From positions 1 to 52,016 of the forward strand of contig JAZTYA010000035.1 of NCBI GenBank assembly GCA_045636705.1: DNA of 52,016 nt, written 5' to 3'. Source of the stretch: SFWF01 sp045636705 (GTDB lineage: Bacteria; Bacillota; Clostridia; Oscillospirales; Acutalibacteraceae). Position numbers and translations under genes: made by a program. The notes under the pieces are model-generated. The model made no database searches. It was not told the origin of the DNA and was given only the letters and a program-made list of their open reading frames with translations. The first letter of the stretch is position 1, and the number at the start of each line of letters is the position of its first letter. Positions 16,670 to 25,405 of the stretch are shown here, piece after piece.

Positions 16670-17194
16670 ATGAACATAGCAGATTATCTGTTAAGTCCTG
16701 AAATTTTTGAGCAAAGCATAATTGAAACAGCCGATATTCCTTTTTCAAGTGAGGTTGTTTCGATGTGCGAAGCAAATCGTTGCGGCAAATACGGTACTTG
16801 TTGGACCTGTCCACCGGGTGTCGGCAAAATGTCGGAACTGGAAAGTAAGATTAAAGAGTTTAAAAAGGCGTGTGTTTTCACCTGCAAGTATGAGTTAGAG
16901 GACAGTTTTGACCTCGAAGGCATGATAGAAGCAAAAGAAAAGACAAAACGCACATTAAACGATATAATTGAACGACTTTCGGCCGATAATGTGAACTTTA
17001 TGGCTCTTGGTTGTTCGGGGTGTACTATCTGCGAAAAATGTACCTACCCCGATGCTCCTTGCCGATATCCTAAGAAGGCTATTCCATCGGTAGAAGCTTG
17101 CGGAATATATGTAGCAGACCTTGCCAAAAAGGCAGAAATAAATTATATTAACGGCCAAAACACAATAACATATTTTTGTATGATTCTTTTTTAG
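16670..17194 (+). CDS. DUF2284-like iron-sulphur/metal-binding protein
   Basis: This 174-residue protein is rich in cysteine. CGKYGTCWTCPPGVG sits near residues 29-43, and CSGCTICEKC followed by the Cys of DAPCRYP and of EACG lies at about 113-145. The pattern matches the DUF2284 family of predicted metal-binding proteins, which is repeatedly seen beside corrinoid methyltransferase genes. One or two [4Fe-4S] clusters are likely. An electron-transfer or corrinoid-reduction role is inference from context. It begins two bases after the corrinoid protein with no ribosome site of its own, so its translation is probably coupled. The next gene starts nine bases after its stop. Confidence 0.8.
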   Translation: MNIADYLLSPEIFEQSIIETADIPFSSEVVSMCEANRCGKYGTCWTCPPGVGKMSELESKIKEFKKACVFTCKYELEDSFDLEGMIEAKEKTKRTLNDIIERLSADNVNFMALGCSGCTICEKCTYPDAPCRYPKKAIPSVEACGIYVADLAKKAEINYINGQNTITYFCMILF

Positions 17195-17203
17195 GAGAAT
17201 ATT

Positions 17204-18193
17204 ATGAAGATAAAAGCAGAAAACTTTTTGAAAGCTAAGGATAAAACCATACCCGTTTTATCCTTCCCTTCAATAGAACTTTTAGGGATTAGCGTAAAGG
17301 AACTTATTTCCTCTGCCGATATGCAGGCAAAGGGTATGAAGGCAATTGTGGACAATTGTCCTGTTGGCGCATCCTTAAATATGATGGATTTATCTGTTGA
17401 GGCAGAGGCTTTTGGCGCTACTATTAGGTTTGATGAAATGGAAGTACCAACAGTTTTAGAAGGCATAATTGACGATATCGAGGATGTAGATACTATAGCC
17501 GTTCCAAAGATTGGTGACGGCAGAACCGCCATCTGCATTGAGGGTGTTAAAAAGGCAAAAGAAGTAATAACCGATAAACCTGTTTTCTGCGGTGTTATTG
17601 GTCCTTATTCCCTTGCGGGCAGGCTCTTTGATATGAGTGAACTTATGATAGCCTGCTTTGAGGAACCCGAAAAGGTAAAGGTTCTGCTTTCAAAGGTTAC
17701 TGAATTTTTAACCAATTATATAAAGGCGTTTAAAGAGGTCGGCGCAGACGGCGTTATTATGGCAGAGCCTGCGGCAGGTCTTTTGTCTGCTGATTTTGCG
17801 GAAGAATTTTCTATGCCCTATGTTAACGAGATTTTCGATGCGGTAAACAGCGATGATTTTATCACCTGCTACCATAACTGCGGAAACAGTGTAAACGATA
17901 TGTTTGACCTTGTTTCCGAAGTTCACGCAGATATAATACACCTAGGCAATGCTATTGACCTTAAAAAAGCATTGGAAGAATTGCCTAAGGATAAAATCGT
18001 TATGGGTAACGTTGACCCGGTGCTCTTTAAAACAGGCACACCCGAGGAGATAAAATCTGAGGTTAAGCGTGTTTTTGAGGAATGTTCGACTCACGAAAAC
18101 TTTATGATTTCAACCGGTTGCGACGTTCCCGCAGAAGCAAAGTGGGAAAACATTAAAGCATATTTTGATACAGTAAAAGAGCTTTATGCATAA
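17204..18193 (+). CDS. MtaA/MtbA-like methylcobamide methyltransferase (UroD fold)
   Basis: This 329-residue protein has the uroporphyrinogen decarboxylase fold but carries the zinc signature of methylcobamide methyltransferases, H224-x-C226 (YHNCG) and C306 (STGCD). In methanogens MtaA and MtbA move the methyl group from a corrinoid protein to coenzyme M through this zinc. A clostridium has no coenzyme M, so the acceptor here is probably different, for example tetrahydrofolate, or the enzyme works in the first half-reaction. True UroD function is unlikely because the N-terminal Arg-rich tetrapyrrole motif is absent. TTAGGAG precedes the ATG. The gene overlaps the activator gene by eight bases, so the two are translationally coupled. 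Confidence 0.85.
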   Translation: MKIKAENFLKAKDKTIPVLSFPSIELLGISVKELISSADMQAKGMKAIVDNCPVGASLNMMDLSVEAEAFGATIRFDEMEVPTVLEGIIDDIEDVDTIAVPKIGDGRTAICIEGVKKAKEVITDKPVFCGVIGPYSLAGRLFDMSELMIACFEEPEKVKVLLSKVTEFLTNYIKAFKEVGADGVIMAEPAAGLLSADFAEEFSMPYVNEIFDAVNSDDFITCYHNCGNSVNDMFDLVSEVHADIIHLGNAIDLKKALEELPKDKIVMGNVDPVLFKTGTPEEIKSEVKRVFEECSTHENFMISTGCDVPAEAKWENIKAYFDTVKELYA

Positions 18194-19601
18194 GGTAATA
18201 CTTAACGGCAAGACCTTGACGGTTAAGTCTGACACCCTGTTATCAGAGGTGTTAATAAAAGAAAAAAGTGATGTAAATCACATTTGCGGCGGCAAGGGTA
18301 CTTGCAAAAAGTGTCTTGTTTTGGTAAACGGCAAAAAGGAACTTTCCTGTCAGTATAAAATTAATTCTGACGTTGTCGTTACTACCGCAAGCGAGGGTGA
18401 AATAATCTCCGAAACCGGTGCAGAAGAAACAGGAAAGGTAACCGATAACCTCTGCTTTGCTTTGGATATCGGAACTACCACTTTGGCGCTAGCCTTGGTT
18501 TCTTTGGATGAAAAGAAGATAATTAAGGTAAAAACCGCTACCAACCCCCAAAGAAAATTTGGCGCCGACATTATGACAAGAATTGATTATTGCCATAAAA
18601 ACGGCACTAGTGAACCGCATTTGGCCTTGATAAACGAAATCAACTCAATGCTAGAGAGTTTTGGTCCCGTAAATGCTAAGAAAATGTATGTTTCGGGAAA
18701 TGCGACAATGCTTCACGTTTTCTTTAACGTTGACCCGTCTTCAATGGGTGCCGCTCCATATACACCGGTGTTTTTAAAGGGTAAATACGAAAATGCCGAA
18801 ACATTGGGACTAAAAGGTATAAGTCAGGTTGAAAGCCTGCCGTCAATAGACTCCTTTGTCGGCGCAGATATAGTTGCAGGCCTTTATTATGTTGGAAAAC
18901 CCGAAAAGAATAAGCATAGCCTACTTGTTGACCTTGGTACAAATGCCGAAATAGTTTTGTTCGATGAAGATTCTGCACTTTGCACCGCATCTGCAGCAGG
19001 TCCTTGCTTTGAGGGCGCTAACATATCCTCTGGAATGAGCGCAACCGAAGGTGCTATTTACCTTTACGAAAATGGCAAATTTAAAACCATCGGGGACAAA
19101 ATCCCACAAGGTATTTGCGGCACGGGTTTGGTTGACATAATGTCAGAACTTGTGTCTGACGAAACTGTCGACGAAACGGGTTGTATGGATGAAGAAGAGT
19201 TCTTTATAACCGAAAACATATCCGTTACACAAACCGATATAAGACAGTATCAGCTTGCAAAATCTGCGGTCTGTTCGGGCATAGTTACACTTCTTAAAAT
19301 GAAGAACGTAAGCTTTGATGATATTGACAAAATGTATATTTCTGGCGGTTTTTCGGCTAAAATCAATATAGAAAAAGCTATTATAACCGGACTTTTGCCA
19401 AAGGAATTAAAAGAAAAATGCGAGGCTATAAAAAACAGTAGCCTCTTAGGTACGGTAAAATACGCTTGCGAGCAGGAGGACCTTAATAACTTTATTGAGG
19501 GTTCAAAATATGTTGATTTGTCGGCAAATCCGACGTTTTCAGATTTATTCGTTGAAAATATGATGTTTAAAAAAACTGTGGTAAAACACAGAAGTAAATA
19601 A
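18186..19601 (+). CDS. Reductive activator of corrinoid proteins (ferredoxin-ASKHA)
   Basis: This 471-residue protein should use ATP to reduce inactive Co(II) corrinoid back to Co(I), as RACo and RamA do. Residues 1-70 form a plant-type [2Fe-2S] ferredoxin domain with C34, C40, C43 and C55. The ASKHA ATPase domain starts near residue 92 (FALDIGTTTLALAL), with VSGNATMLHVF, LVDLGTNAEIVLF, GICGTGLVDI and ISGGFSAKINIEKA. It is shorter than the roughly 600-residue RACo proteins known from acetogens; the region between the ferredoxin and ASKHA parts is small and there is no C-terminal ferredoxin. It overlaps the MtaA-like gene and precedes a second UroD-fold gene, as expected for a corrinoid methyl-transfer operon. 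Confidence 0.9.
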   Translation: MHKVILNGKTLTVKSDTLLSEVLIKEKSDVNHICGGKGTCKKCLVLVNGKKELSCQYKINSDVVVTTASEGEIISETGAEETGKVTDNLCFALDIGTTTLALALVSLDEKKIIKVKTATNPQRKFGADIMTRIDYCHKNGTSEPHLALINEINSMLESFGPVNAKKMYVSGNATMLHVFFNVDPSSMGAAPYTPVFLKGKYENAETLGLKGISQVESLPSIDSFVGADIVAGLYYVGKPEKNKHSLLVDLGTNAEIVLFDEDSALCTASAAGPCFEGANISSGMSATEGAIYLYENGKFKTIGDKIPQGICGTGLVDIMSELVSDETVDETGCMDEEEFFITENISVTQTDIRQYQLAKSAVCSGIVTLLKMKNVSFDDIDKMYISGGFSAKINIEKAIITGLLPKELKEKCEAIKNSSLLGTVKYACEQEDLNNFIEGSKYVDLSANPTFSDLFVENMMFKKTVVKHRSK

Positions 19602-19627
19602 AAATAACAAAAAACCGGGAGGTACAT

Positions 19628-20749
19628 ATGTTAGATTTAGATATTGAAAAGTTTTGGGAAGACGATAAAACTGCGCATGAAGAAAACTGTTTCTCGAAGA
19701 ACTCAAAGCAGGTTGCAATGGGTATATACATGAGTGACGAGTGCGTTTTTGCAGAACTTGGCGAAGAGGGTCAACCTTGGGGAATTACTCCGGCTGACAG
19801 AAGACTTGACCTCAACAAAAGATACAACGAAAAGGCGCTTAAAATCGTTGGAAGAAAGCTTCTTTCCGAAGCACCTCCGGCACCCGCTGACAGTCGTTTG
19901 CCAATGCTTAAGCAAATAGGCGAAATCTTCGGCGGAAGATATGTTTTTGATGGCCAGACCGTATGGCTGGAGGGAACACTCAAGGACGAGTTTGAACTTG
20001 AAAAGAAACTTGACGAAATCGACAAGATGGATATGCGTTCGATAATTCTTCCTCCTAACTGGGAGAGTGAAAAGAAGAGAGTTTTCGAAAAGTACGGCAA
20101 AAAGCCCGGTGTGTATAATAGCGTAAGAGGACCTATCACCCTTGCTACCTCTGTTTATGGTGTTGAAAACCTAATCTATCTTCTTTATGATACACCTGAG
20201 TTAGCAGAACGTTTCTCAGACACAATCGCAAAGGTTATTATCGCTTACTTTGATATTACCTGCGAAGAAGCAGGCTATACAAGAGAGAATTTCCCTCACG
20301 GATATTCCTTCTTCGACGATAGCTGCTGCATGCTTAACGATGAACTTTATGATATGTTCGGATATCCTATCCTTAAAAAGATTTTCGACCATTGTTCACC
20401 TAATGAGGGGGATGTAAGATTCCAGCATTCAGACTCTGATATGGAACATCTTTTACCCATCCTTGCAAGATTCAACCTTACAGGTTGTAACTTTGGACCT
20501 ACCGTTACTATCGATAAGATTAGAAAGTATATGAAGACCACCCGTATCGATGGCGCACTTGCTCCCTTTACCTTTATGAACAATGATGAGGAGAAAATCA
20601 TTGCCGAGGTTAAGCGTGACTGCGAACATGCAAAAATTGACGATATCCGTGGCGTAAACCTTGCTTGTGCAGGCTCAATCAACAACGGCTCACTTCTTAC
20701 AAGTATGAGAACCGTTATGGCTGCAATCCAAACTTACGGAAGATATTAA
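19628..20749 (+). CDS. UroD-fold methyltransferase, probable substrate-specific component
   Basis: This 373-residue protein belongs to the uroporphyrinogen decarboxylase superfamily but is divergent. Instead of His-x-Cys it has H267-x-D269 (FQHSDSDM), with C347 (LACAGS) near the C terminus as the likely third metal ligand. Its N terminus (about 1-110) is longer than in the MtaA-like protein. Such proteins in corrinoid operons often take the methyl group from the primary substrate to the corrinoid protein. The substrate cannot be read from sequence; methoxylated aromatics, methylated amines and methyl thioethers are all possible. It is the last gene of the operon, behind GGGAGG, and is followed by a terminator. 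Confidence 0.78.
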   Translation: MLDLDIEKFWEDDKTAHEENCFSKNSKQVAMGIYMSDECVFAELGEEGQPWGITPADRRLDLNKRYNEKALKIVGRKLLSEAPPAPADSRLPMLKQIGEIFGGRYVFDGQTVWLEGTLKDEFELEKKLDEIDKMDMRSIILPPNWESEKKRVFEKYGKKPGVYNSVRGPITLATSVYGVENLIYLLYDTPELAERFSDTIAKVIIAYFDITCEEAGYTRENFPHGYSFFDDSCCMLNDELYDMFGYPILKKIFDHCSPNEGDVRFQHSDSDMEHLLPILARFNLTGCNFGPTVTIDKIRKYMKTTRIDGALAPFTFMNNDEEKIIAEVKRDCEHAKIDDIRGVNLACAGSINNGSLLTSMRTVMAAIQTYGRY

Positions 20750-20760
20750 TTATAAAAATA

Positions 20761-20793
20761 AAAAAGGTTGGACAAAATGTCCAACCTTTTTTT
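20761..20793. terminator. Bidirectional terminator between the corrinoid operon and galM
   Basis: AAAGGTTGGACA pairs with TGTCCAACCTTT around a three-base loop (20775-20777), with A and T tracts on either side. It can end the plus-strand corrinoid operon and the minus-strand yhaO-yhaN-galM operon. Confidence 0.9.
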
Positions 20794-20806
20794 ATTCTTA
20801 AAACAA

Positions 20807-21850
20807 TTATTTAACCGAAGTCTTAAATGCAGTCTTGCTGTAGTAATCCTTGCCTGCCTTTAAAACGGGAGAGGGGAAGTAACTGCAGTTAATAGCGTTT
20901 GAAAGCTCCTGTGTTTCAAGACAAACACCGCAGAACTTACCGCACTTTGTGCCGTTCTTACCAACTGAATCGGTCATACCTGCGGTATAAACCTGAACAG
21001 AAGGCATATCGGTTAAGCACTCAAGTTCAATGCCGTTATCAGGGTTATAAACAGTACCTGCAGACTTATAATCTCTGTCATATAAAGAAAGGATAAAGCA
21101 GTTATCAATTCCGTCGCCTGTCTGGGTAAGAAGAGGACTGTTTTTGCCTAAACGGTCGCCGAGTAAAGCGGGTGTTCTAAAGTCGAATAATGTGTTTTTA
21201 ACCGGCATAACAACACCTGTTGGGAATGCATCACTGTCAACTTCGCAAACTGCATCGCAAGGAAGTGTAAGCATGTGGTTAAGTACGGTAGTTTCACTAG
21301 CGCCACCATTAAGGTTAAAGTATGAATGGTTAGTAAAGCTAGCGATTGTGTCCTTATCACTCTTTGCAAAGAACTCAATGTTAAGGGTAGAATCCTCAAG
21401 GGTGTATTTAACGGTAAAGTTCATATTTCCGGGGAAACCTTCTTCTCCGTCAGGTGAGAAAAGGGAAGCAGAAAGGCTGTCGTCTCCTAGCTCAATGTCA
21501 TACATTCTAAAGGAGAAACCGTCAATTCCGCCGTGGAGAGAATGAACGCCGTTGTTGTTTAAGGGAAGATGATATTCTTCTCCGTTAAGAGAAAAAACAC
21601 CGTTCTCAATTCTGTTTGCACAGCGTCCAACAGTTGCACCAAAATAGGTGTTTCTGTTTTCTTCGTAGCCCTCTACGTTGTCGTAACCAAGTACGATGTC
21701 AACAAAGTTGCCGTTTCTGTCCTTTGTTTCAAAGCTTACAAGATTTGCACCGAAATCCATAATCGAAGCACGGATAATTCCGTTATCGAGGGTGTAAAGT
21801 GTAACCTGCTCGCCCTTTCTTGTTGTTCCAAAAGGTTTTTGAGTAATCAT
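20807..21850 (-). CDS. galM: Aldose 1-epimerase (galactose mutarotase)
   Basis: This 347-residue protein interconverts the alpha and beta anomers of hexoses such as galactose and glucose. GalM landmarks are present: ATVGRCANRI, GVHSLHGGIDGF with an active-site His, FTNHSYFNLNG with the catalytic His, and VCLETQELSNAIN with the catalytic Glu. The length matches the family and no signal peptide is seen. AAGGAG lies eight bases before the ATG at 21850. It sits 12 bases after the YhaN-like gene on the same strand, so it is probably co-transcribed with a nuclease pair. No galK or galT is in the window, so the link to a specific sugar pathway is open. Confidence 0.93.
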   Translation of the reverse strand: MITQKPFGTTRKGEQVTLYTLDNGIIRASIMDFGANLVSFETKDRNGNFVDIVLGYDNVEGYEENRNTYFGATVGRCANRIENGVFSLNGEEYHLPLNNNGVHSLHGGIDGFSFRMYDIELGDDSLSASLFSPDGEEGFPGNMNFTVKYTLEDSTLNIEFFAKSDKDTIASFTNHSYFNLNGGASETTVLNHMLTLPCDAVCEVDSDAFPTGVVMPVKNTLFDFRTPALLGDRLGKNSPLLTQTGDGIDNCFILSLYDRDYKSAGTVYNPDNGIELECLTDMPSVQVYTAGMTDSVGKNGTKCGKFCGVCLETQELSNAINCSYFPSPVLKAGKDYYSKTAFKTSVK

Positions 21851-21862
21851 TAAAACATCTCC

Positions 21863-24184
21863 TTAAAGGTATTTTATATCTGAATCAAGATTTTTTGCCA
21901 TATCGGCAATTCCTGAATGACAGGTAAAAAGAATAATTTGCGACTTTGCGCTTTGTTCTTTTAAGAATTTAATAGCGGTCTTTGCTCTAAGGTCGTCATA
22001 TTCGGACAAGGAATCATCCAAAAGCAACGGAAGAGGAGAGTCCTCTTCTCCTATAAGTTCGGCTAAAGCTAAACGCAAAGCAAAATATGCTTGTTCTGCG
22101 GTGCCAAGGCTTAGATATTGCCACTCCTTTGTGCCAAAACTGTCCTTTGCGGTAACTCCGATTTGGAAATCCTTGGAAACGTTAACCGAGGTGTAAGCAC
22201 CGCCTGTTAAACTTTCGAAAATTCTGGCGGTCTTTTCCTCTAAAACGTGAGAAAAGCTATGGCGAAGTTCTAAGAAGGCTTCATCCAAGGTAGCCATAGC
22301 TAAATCTGCCGAATCGCAAAAGGCTTTTTGTCCCTTTAATTCCTCTTTTATGTTGTCGATTTTAATTCGTAAAAGGGATAAAGTTTCGCCACTTTCCAAA
22401 AGATTTTTAAGCTCTTGACTAAGGGACGCGATATCTGCGGAAAGAGAATTTTTTTGCTCACCGCACTCTTTAAGCTTTCTTTGGGCACTTTCAAGGTCCT
22501 CTGCCGACATACCGCTAAGCTTAGCATCAGAGTTAAGCTTTAAAAGTCTGGCCTCGGCCTCTTCACGAGAAGAACAACCCGTCTGCTCGTAAACAAAGGC
22601 AAGCTTGCCTTTTTCTGTGCTTATTTCTGAAAGGGTTTCCTCCATTTCCTTAATCACGGAGTTTACGTTATCTAAACTGCAGTTTAAGTTTAGAGAAGAA
22701 AGAATAGCATCAAGCTCACTTTTAGCCTTAAGATTTAATTCTTTTGCAAGCAAAACCTTTTCCTTAAGTTCAAGAAAATCTGCCGTCTTGGAGTCGATTA
22801 AATTCTTGCGAGTAGCATCTTCGATAAGAAGATTGTTAATAGCAGAAGTTAATTGCTCTGTTTTAAAGAGAATATCGGTTTCTCTTTGCTTGGCTTTTTC
22901 AATTTCCTTTAAATAAAGGTTGTTTTCGTTTTTAGATTCGTTATTTTTAGCTAAAACAAGGCCTAAAATTAATCCTATTAAACCGATAGGACAAAGAAGG
23001 AATAAAATTTTGCTAACAAGCCCCAAACCACCGCCTAATAAAATAAGCAGTCCACCGATTACAGCAAGCAGGGTAGGGAATAGTGGCGCCTTTTTGGCGG
23101 AACCGTTTATTTTGCCATAAAGTTCTTCGGTTTTAAGCTTTATTTCTTTAAGCTCGTTTTCTAAAAGGGCTTTTTCGTCTTTAAGGGATAAAACGTCAGA
23201 GTCCTCTTTGCCTTTAAGTTCTTCAAGCGAAGCGGAAATCTTTTCAAGTTCCTCTTGCTTGTTTGAAAGCTCTGCTAGTGTTTTCTCTGCGTTTTGATTT
23301 GCTTCTTTTAGCTCTTCTAAAAAGGCCTTGTCTGCGGACGTGCCGCTTTTAAGACGTATATTTTCTTCCAATGAATCTATACGCTTAAAGGATTCAACAC
23401 ATCTTTCAAGGGAAGCTTTAAGGCCTAACATTTTAGCATTCTTTAAAATTTCAAAAAGCCTTGCCGACTCTTTAGAGGTAGCGTCAAGTAAAACCTTTTT
23501 CTTGCCTATTAAATCTTGTATTTCTAGAATTCTCAATTCTTTTTTCTCTGCATCGGCAAGGTCGCGTTCGGTGTCGGCTAACCTTTGTTTTGCCTTGTCG
23601 TAAATACCGATTTTACCGCTTCTCGACATCAAAGTTTCCTTTGCCTTTAAAAGCCTTGATTTAACCTCGTCTAAAGATATATCCTCATCCATCGAGGTAG
23701 TAATATTTGAAAGCTTTGAGTTAAGCTCGCCGTTGGCATCGTCGCCCTGCGGAAAAAGGCTTAAGTTTCCGATAAAAGCGCTCTTTTCAAAGGCCGAGTC
23801 GCTAAGACCGAAGAAGGTGGCTCCAAGGTCGGTTTTACCGCTGAATGACTCAATATTTCCTGTGTTGTGGTTTATAAGTTTTAGCTTATCTCCTGTGTTT
23901 GACGCCTTAAAAATTCTTTCAAGGGTATAGGAAACGCCCTTATGGGTAAAGCTTATGCTTCCTGCCATTAAATCGCTGTCAAAAGGCATATACTTTTTGC
24001 GCAAGTTTTTAGCAGTATCGCTGGATTTTCCGCTAGTGCCGTAAAACATCATACGGATAAAATTCATAATGGTGGTTTTACCCTTTTCATTTTCTCCGTA
24101 AATGGTGTTAAAACCGTCGGTAAAGTCAAGGGTATAGTTTTTGAATTTTCCAAAGGATGCAAGATGAACCGAATTAATTTTCAT
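21863..24184 (-). CDS. SbcC/YhaN-like ATPase of an SbcCD-type nuclease
   Basis: This 773-residue protein has a split ABC-type ATPase. The N terminus carries Walker A (GENEKGKTTIMNF, near residues 34-46), and the C terminus carries the signature LSLGTAEQAYFALRLAL and Walker B PLLLDDSLSEYD. Between them are long heptad-rich coiled-coil segments, interrupted near residue 385-430 by two adjacent hydrophobic stretches (TLLAVIGGLLILLGGGLGL and ILFLLCPIGLIGLILGLVL). That hydrophobic hairpin is typical of Bacillus YhaN rather than SbcC and suggests membrane attachment. The start is ATG 24184, overlapping the end of the nuclease gene by 11 bases. A longer reading from 24220 is rejected because it would lie deep in the upstream gene without a ribosome site. 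Confidence 0.85.
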   Translation of the reverse strand: MKINSVHLASFGKFKNYTLDFTDGFNTIYGENEKGKTTIMNFIRMMFYGTSGKSSDTAKNLRKKYMPFDSDLMAGSISFTHKGVSYTLERIFKASNTGDKLKLINHNTGNIESFSGKTDLGATFFGLSDSAFEKSAFIGNLSLFPQGDDANGELNSKLSNITTSMDEDISLDEVKSRLLKAKETLMSRSGKIGIYDKAKQRLADTERDLADAEKKELRILEIQDLIGKKKVLLDATSKESARLFEILKNAKMLGLKASLERCVESFKRIDSLEENIRLKSGTSADKAFLEELKEANQNAEKTLAELSNKQEELEKISASLEELKGKEDSDVLSLKDEKALLENELKEIKLKTEELYGKINGSAKKAPLFPTLLAVIGGLLILLGGGLGLVSKILFLLCPIGLIGLILGLVLAKNNESKNENNLYLKEIEKAKQRETDILFKTEQLTSAINNLLIEDATRKNLIDSKTADFLELKEKVLLAKELNLKAKSELDAILSSLNLNCSLDNVNSVIKEMEETLSEISTEKGKLAFVYEQTGCSSREEAEARLLKLNSDAKLSGMSAEDLESAQRKLKECGEQKNSLSADIASLSQELKNLLESGETLSLLRIKIDNIKEELKGQKAFCDSADLAMATLDEAFLELRHSFSHVLEEKTARIFESLTGGAYTSVNVSKDFQIGVTAKDSFGTKEWQYLSLGTAEQAYFALRLALAELIGEEDSPLPLLLDDSLSEYDDLRAKTAIKFLKEQSAKSQIILFTCHSGIADMAKNLDSDIKYL

Positions 24185-25298
24185 TATACTGCACCTGCCC
24201 TTCAAAAGCTTCAAGACCAAGATATAAAGCCTCTTCTAAGGAAGCCTTTTCATCCAAAGCAGCGGCATCTATTTTTTCAAGCATCTTGTTTACAAAAAGT
24301 CCCTTAAGACCGACCTGTCTTCTTAATAAATCAAGGTCATAGTCGGGCTTTAGCTCGTTTTTAATTTTCACAAAATAAAGAGATGGAGAAACAATAGCCA
24401 AGACCTCGGCAGGCTTAATTAAAGAACAGTTTTTATTTCTTCCTGTCATAACAATCTTATAAAGATTTTCGGCAAACTTTTCGCCGTGGTCTGACTTTAT
24501 TTTTTCAAGAATTATATTTGCCGCATCAAAGGCGGTTTCAGCATTAGAAAGATTAATTTCCGCGACAATAAAAGCGCGTCTTGAAAGCCTTTCAAAAGAA
24601 AGACGGGAAACACCTTTGTCAATTTCTCCAAGATAAACACCCTTAATGCCGTCCTCGTCAAAGCCTTGCCCTTCTGGACAACCGGGATAGGCTAAAAAGG
24701 TGTTGCCAAAGCGCATAATATCAGAACGCTTGTGAATGTGGCCAAGCGCTAAATAATCTACTCCAAGGCTTTCAATAAACTCTCGGCCAATAGGATTATA
24801 AGGACTGCTGCTATCGGCAAAAAGGTCGGCGTGAAGAAGCATTATATTCACATATTCGTCACTTAAAAGAGACCTATCAAAAGCGGCCGCGTTCATACTC
24901 GAATGCGAAAAGGATTTTCCGATAAAACGAACCTTTTTAAAAGGATAGTCCTTAACCTCAAAATCGGTACCAAAGACAAAAAAATTCGAAGGTAAATCCT
25001 TTTCCCAAAAAGGAGAAGAGGGGTCAAGCGGGTCGTGGTTGCCTGCAACGTATAAAAATTCTGTGTCGGGCGCAGATTTTATGTAACCTAAAACCGCATC
25101 TAAAAAAGCAATACCTGAATTATTGCTATCAAACAGGTCACCCGAAATAAGACAAAATTCGACCTTTTTTTCGTTACAAAGCGAAACCATTTTGCCAAAG
25201 GTTTCCAAGGTTTCATATCTGCGGTTTTCGGCTAAAATGCCAAGATTTGAAAGTTCTGCACCGATATGAAAATCTGCCGAATGAATGATTTTAACCAA
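24174..25298 (-). CDS. SbcD/YhaO-like DNA repair exonuclease
   Basis: This 374-residue protein is a calcineurin-like phosphoesterase of the Mre11/SbcD group. The metal-site motifs appear in order: SADFHIG (D-x-H), ISGDLFD, VAGNHDP, LLHADLF and LALGHIHK. The C-terminal 130 residues form the cap region. It should process broken DNA ends together with the coiled-coil ATPase encoded just downstream. The start is TTG 25298 with AAGGGGG about nine bases upstream; no suitable ATG lies nearby. It is the first gene of a minus-strand operon with the YhaN-like ATPase and galM, driven by a clear promoter at 25333-25361. Confidence 0.88.
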   Translation of the reverse strand: MVKIIHSADFHIGAELSNLGILAENRRYETLETFGKMVSLCNEKKVEFCLISGDLFDSNNSGIAFLDAVLGYIKSAPDTEFLYVAGNHDPLDPSSPFWEKDLPSNFFVFGTDFEVKDYPFKKVRFIGKSFSHSSMNAAAFDRSLLSDEYVNIMLLHADLFADSSSPYNPIGREFIESLGVDYLALGHIHKRSDIMRFGNTFLAYPGCPEGQGFDEDGIKGVYLGEIDKGVSRLSFERLSRRAFIVAEINLSNAETAFDAANIILEKIKSDHGEKFAENLYKIVMTGRNKNCSLIKPAEVLAIVSPSLYFVKIKNELKPDYDLDLLRRQVGLKGLFVNKMLEKIDAAALDEKASLEEALYLGLEAFEGQVQYNEN

Positions 25299-25332
25299 CC
25301 TAGATATCCCCCTTACAAAAACTTATAAAATA

Positions 25333-25361
25333 ATAATATCATTTTTATTTGGAATTATCAA
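25333..25361 (-). promoter_or_regulatory. Promoter of the yhaO-yhaN-galM operon
   Basis: Read on the minus strand, TTGATA (25356-25361) and TATTAT (25333-25338) are 17 bp apart. The predicted start leaves about 28 bases before the TTG start codon. Confidence 0.7.
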
Positions 25362-25368
25362 GAATATA

Positions 25369-25397
25369 TTGCATTGATAAGGTAAATATTGTATAAT
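25369..25397 (+). promoter_or_regulatory. Promoter of the DUF951-prfA operon
   Basis: TTGCAT (25369-25374) and a perfect TATAAT (25392-25397) are 17 bp apart. Transcription would begin near 25404, at the very edge of the inverted-repeat element, so the element would be transcribed as a leader of about 300 bases. Confidence 0.65.
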
Positions 25398-25405
25398 AAT
25401 TAAAA

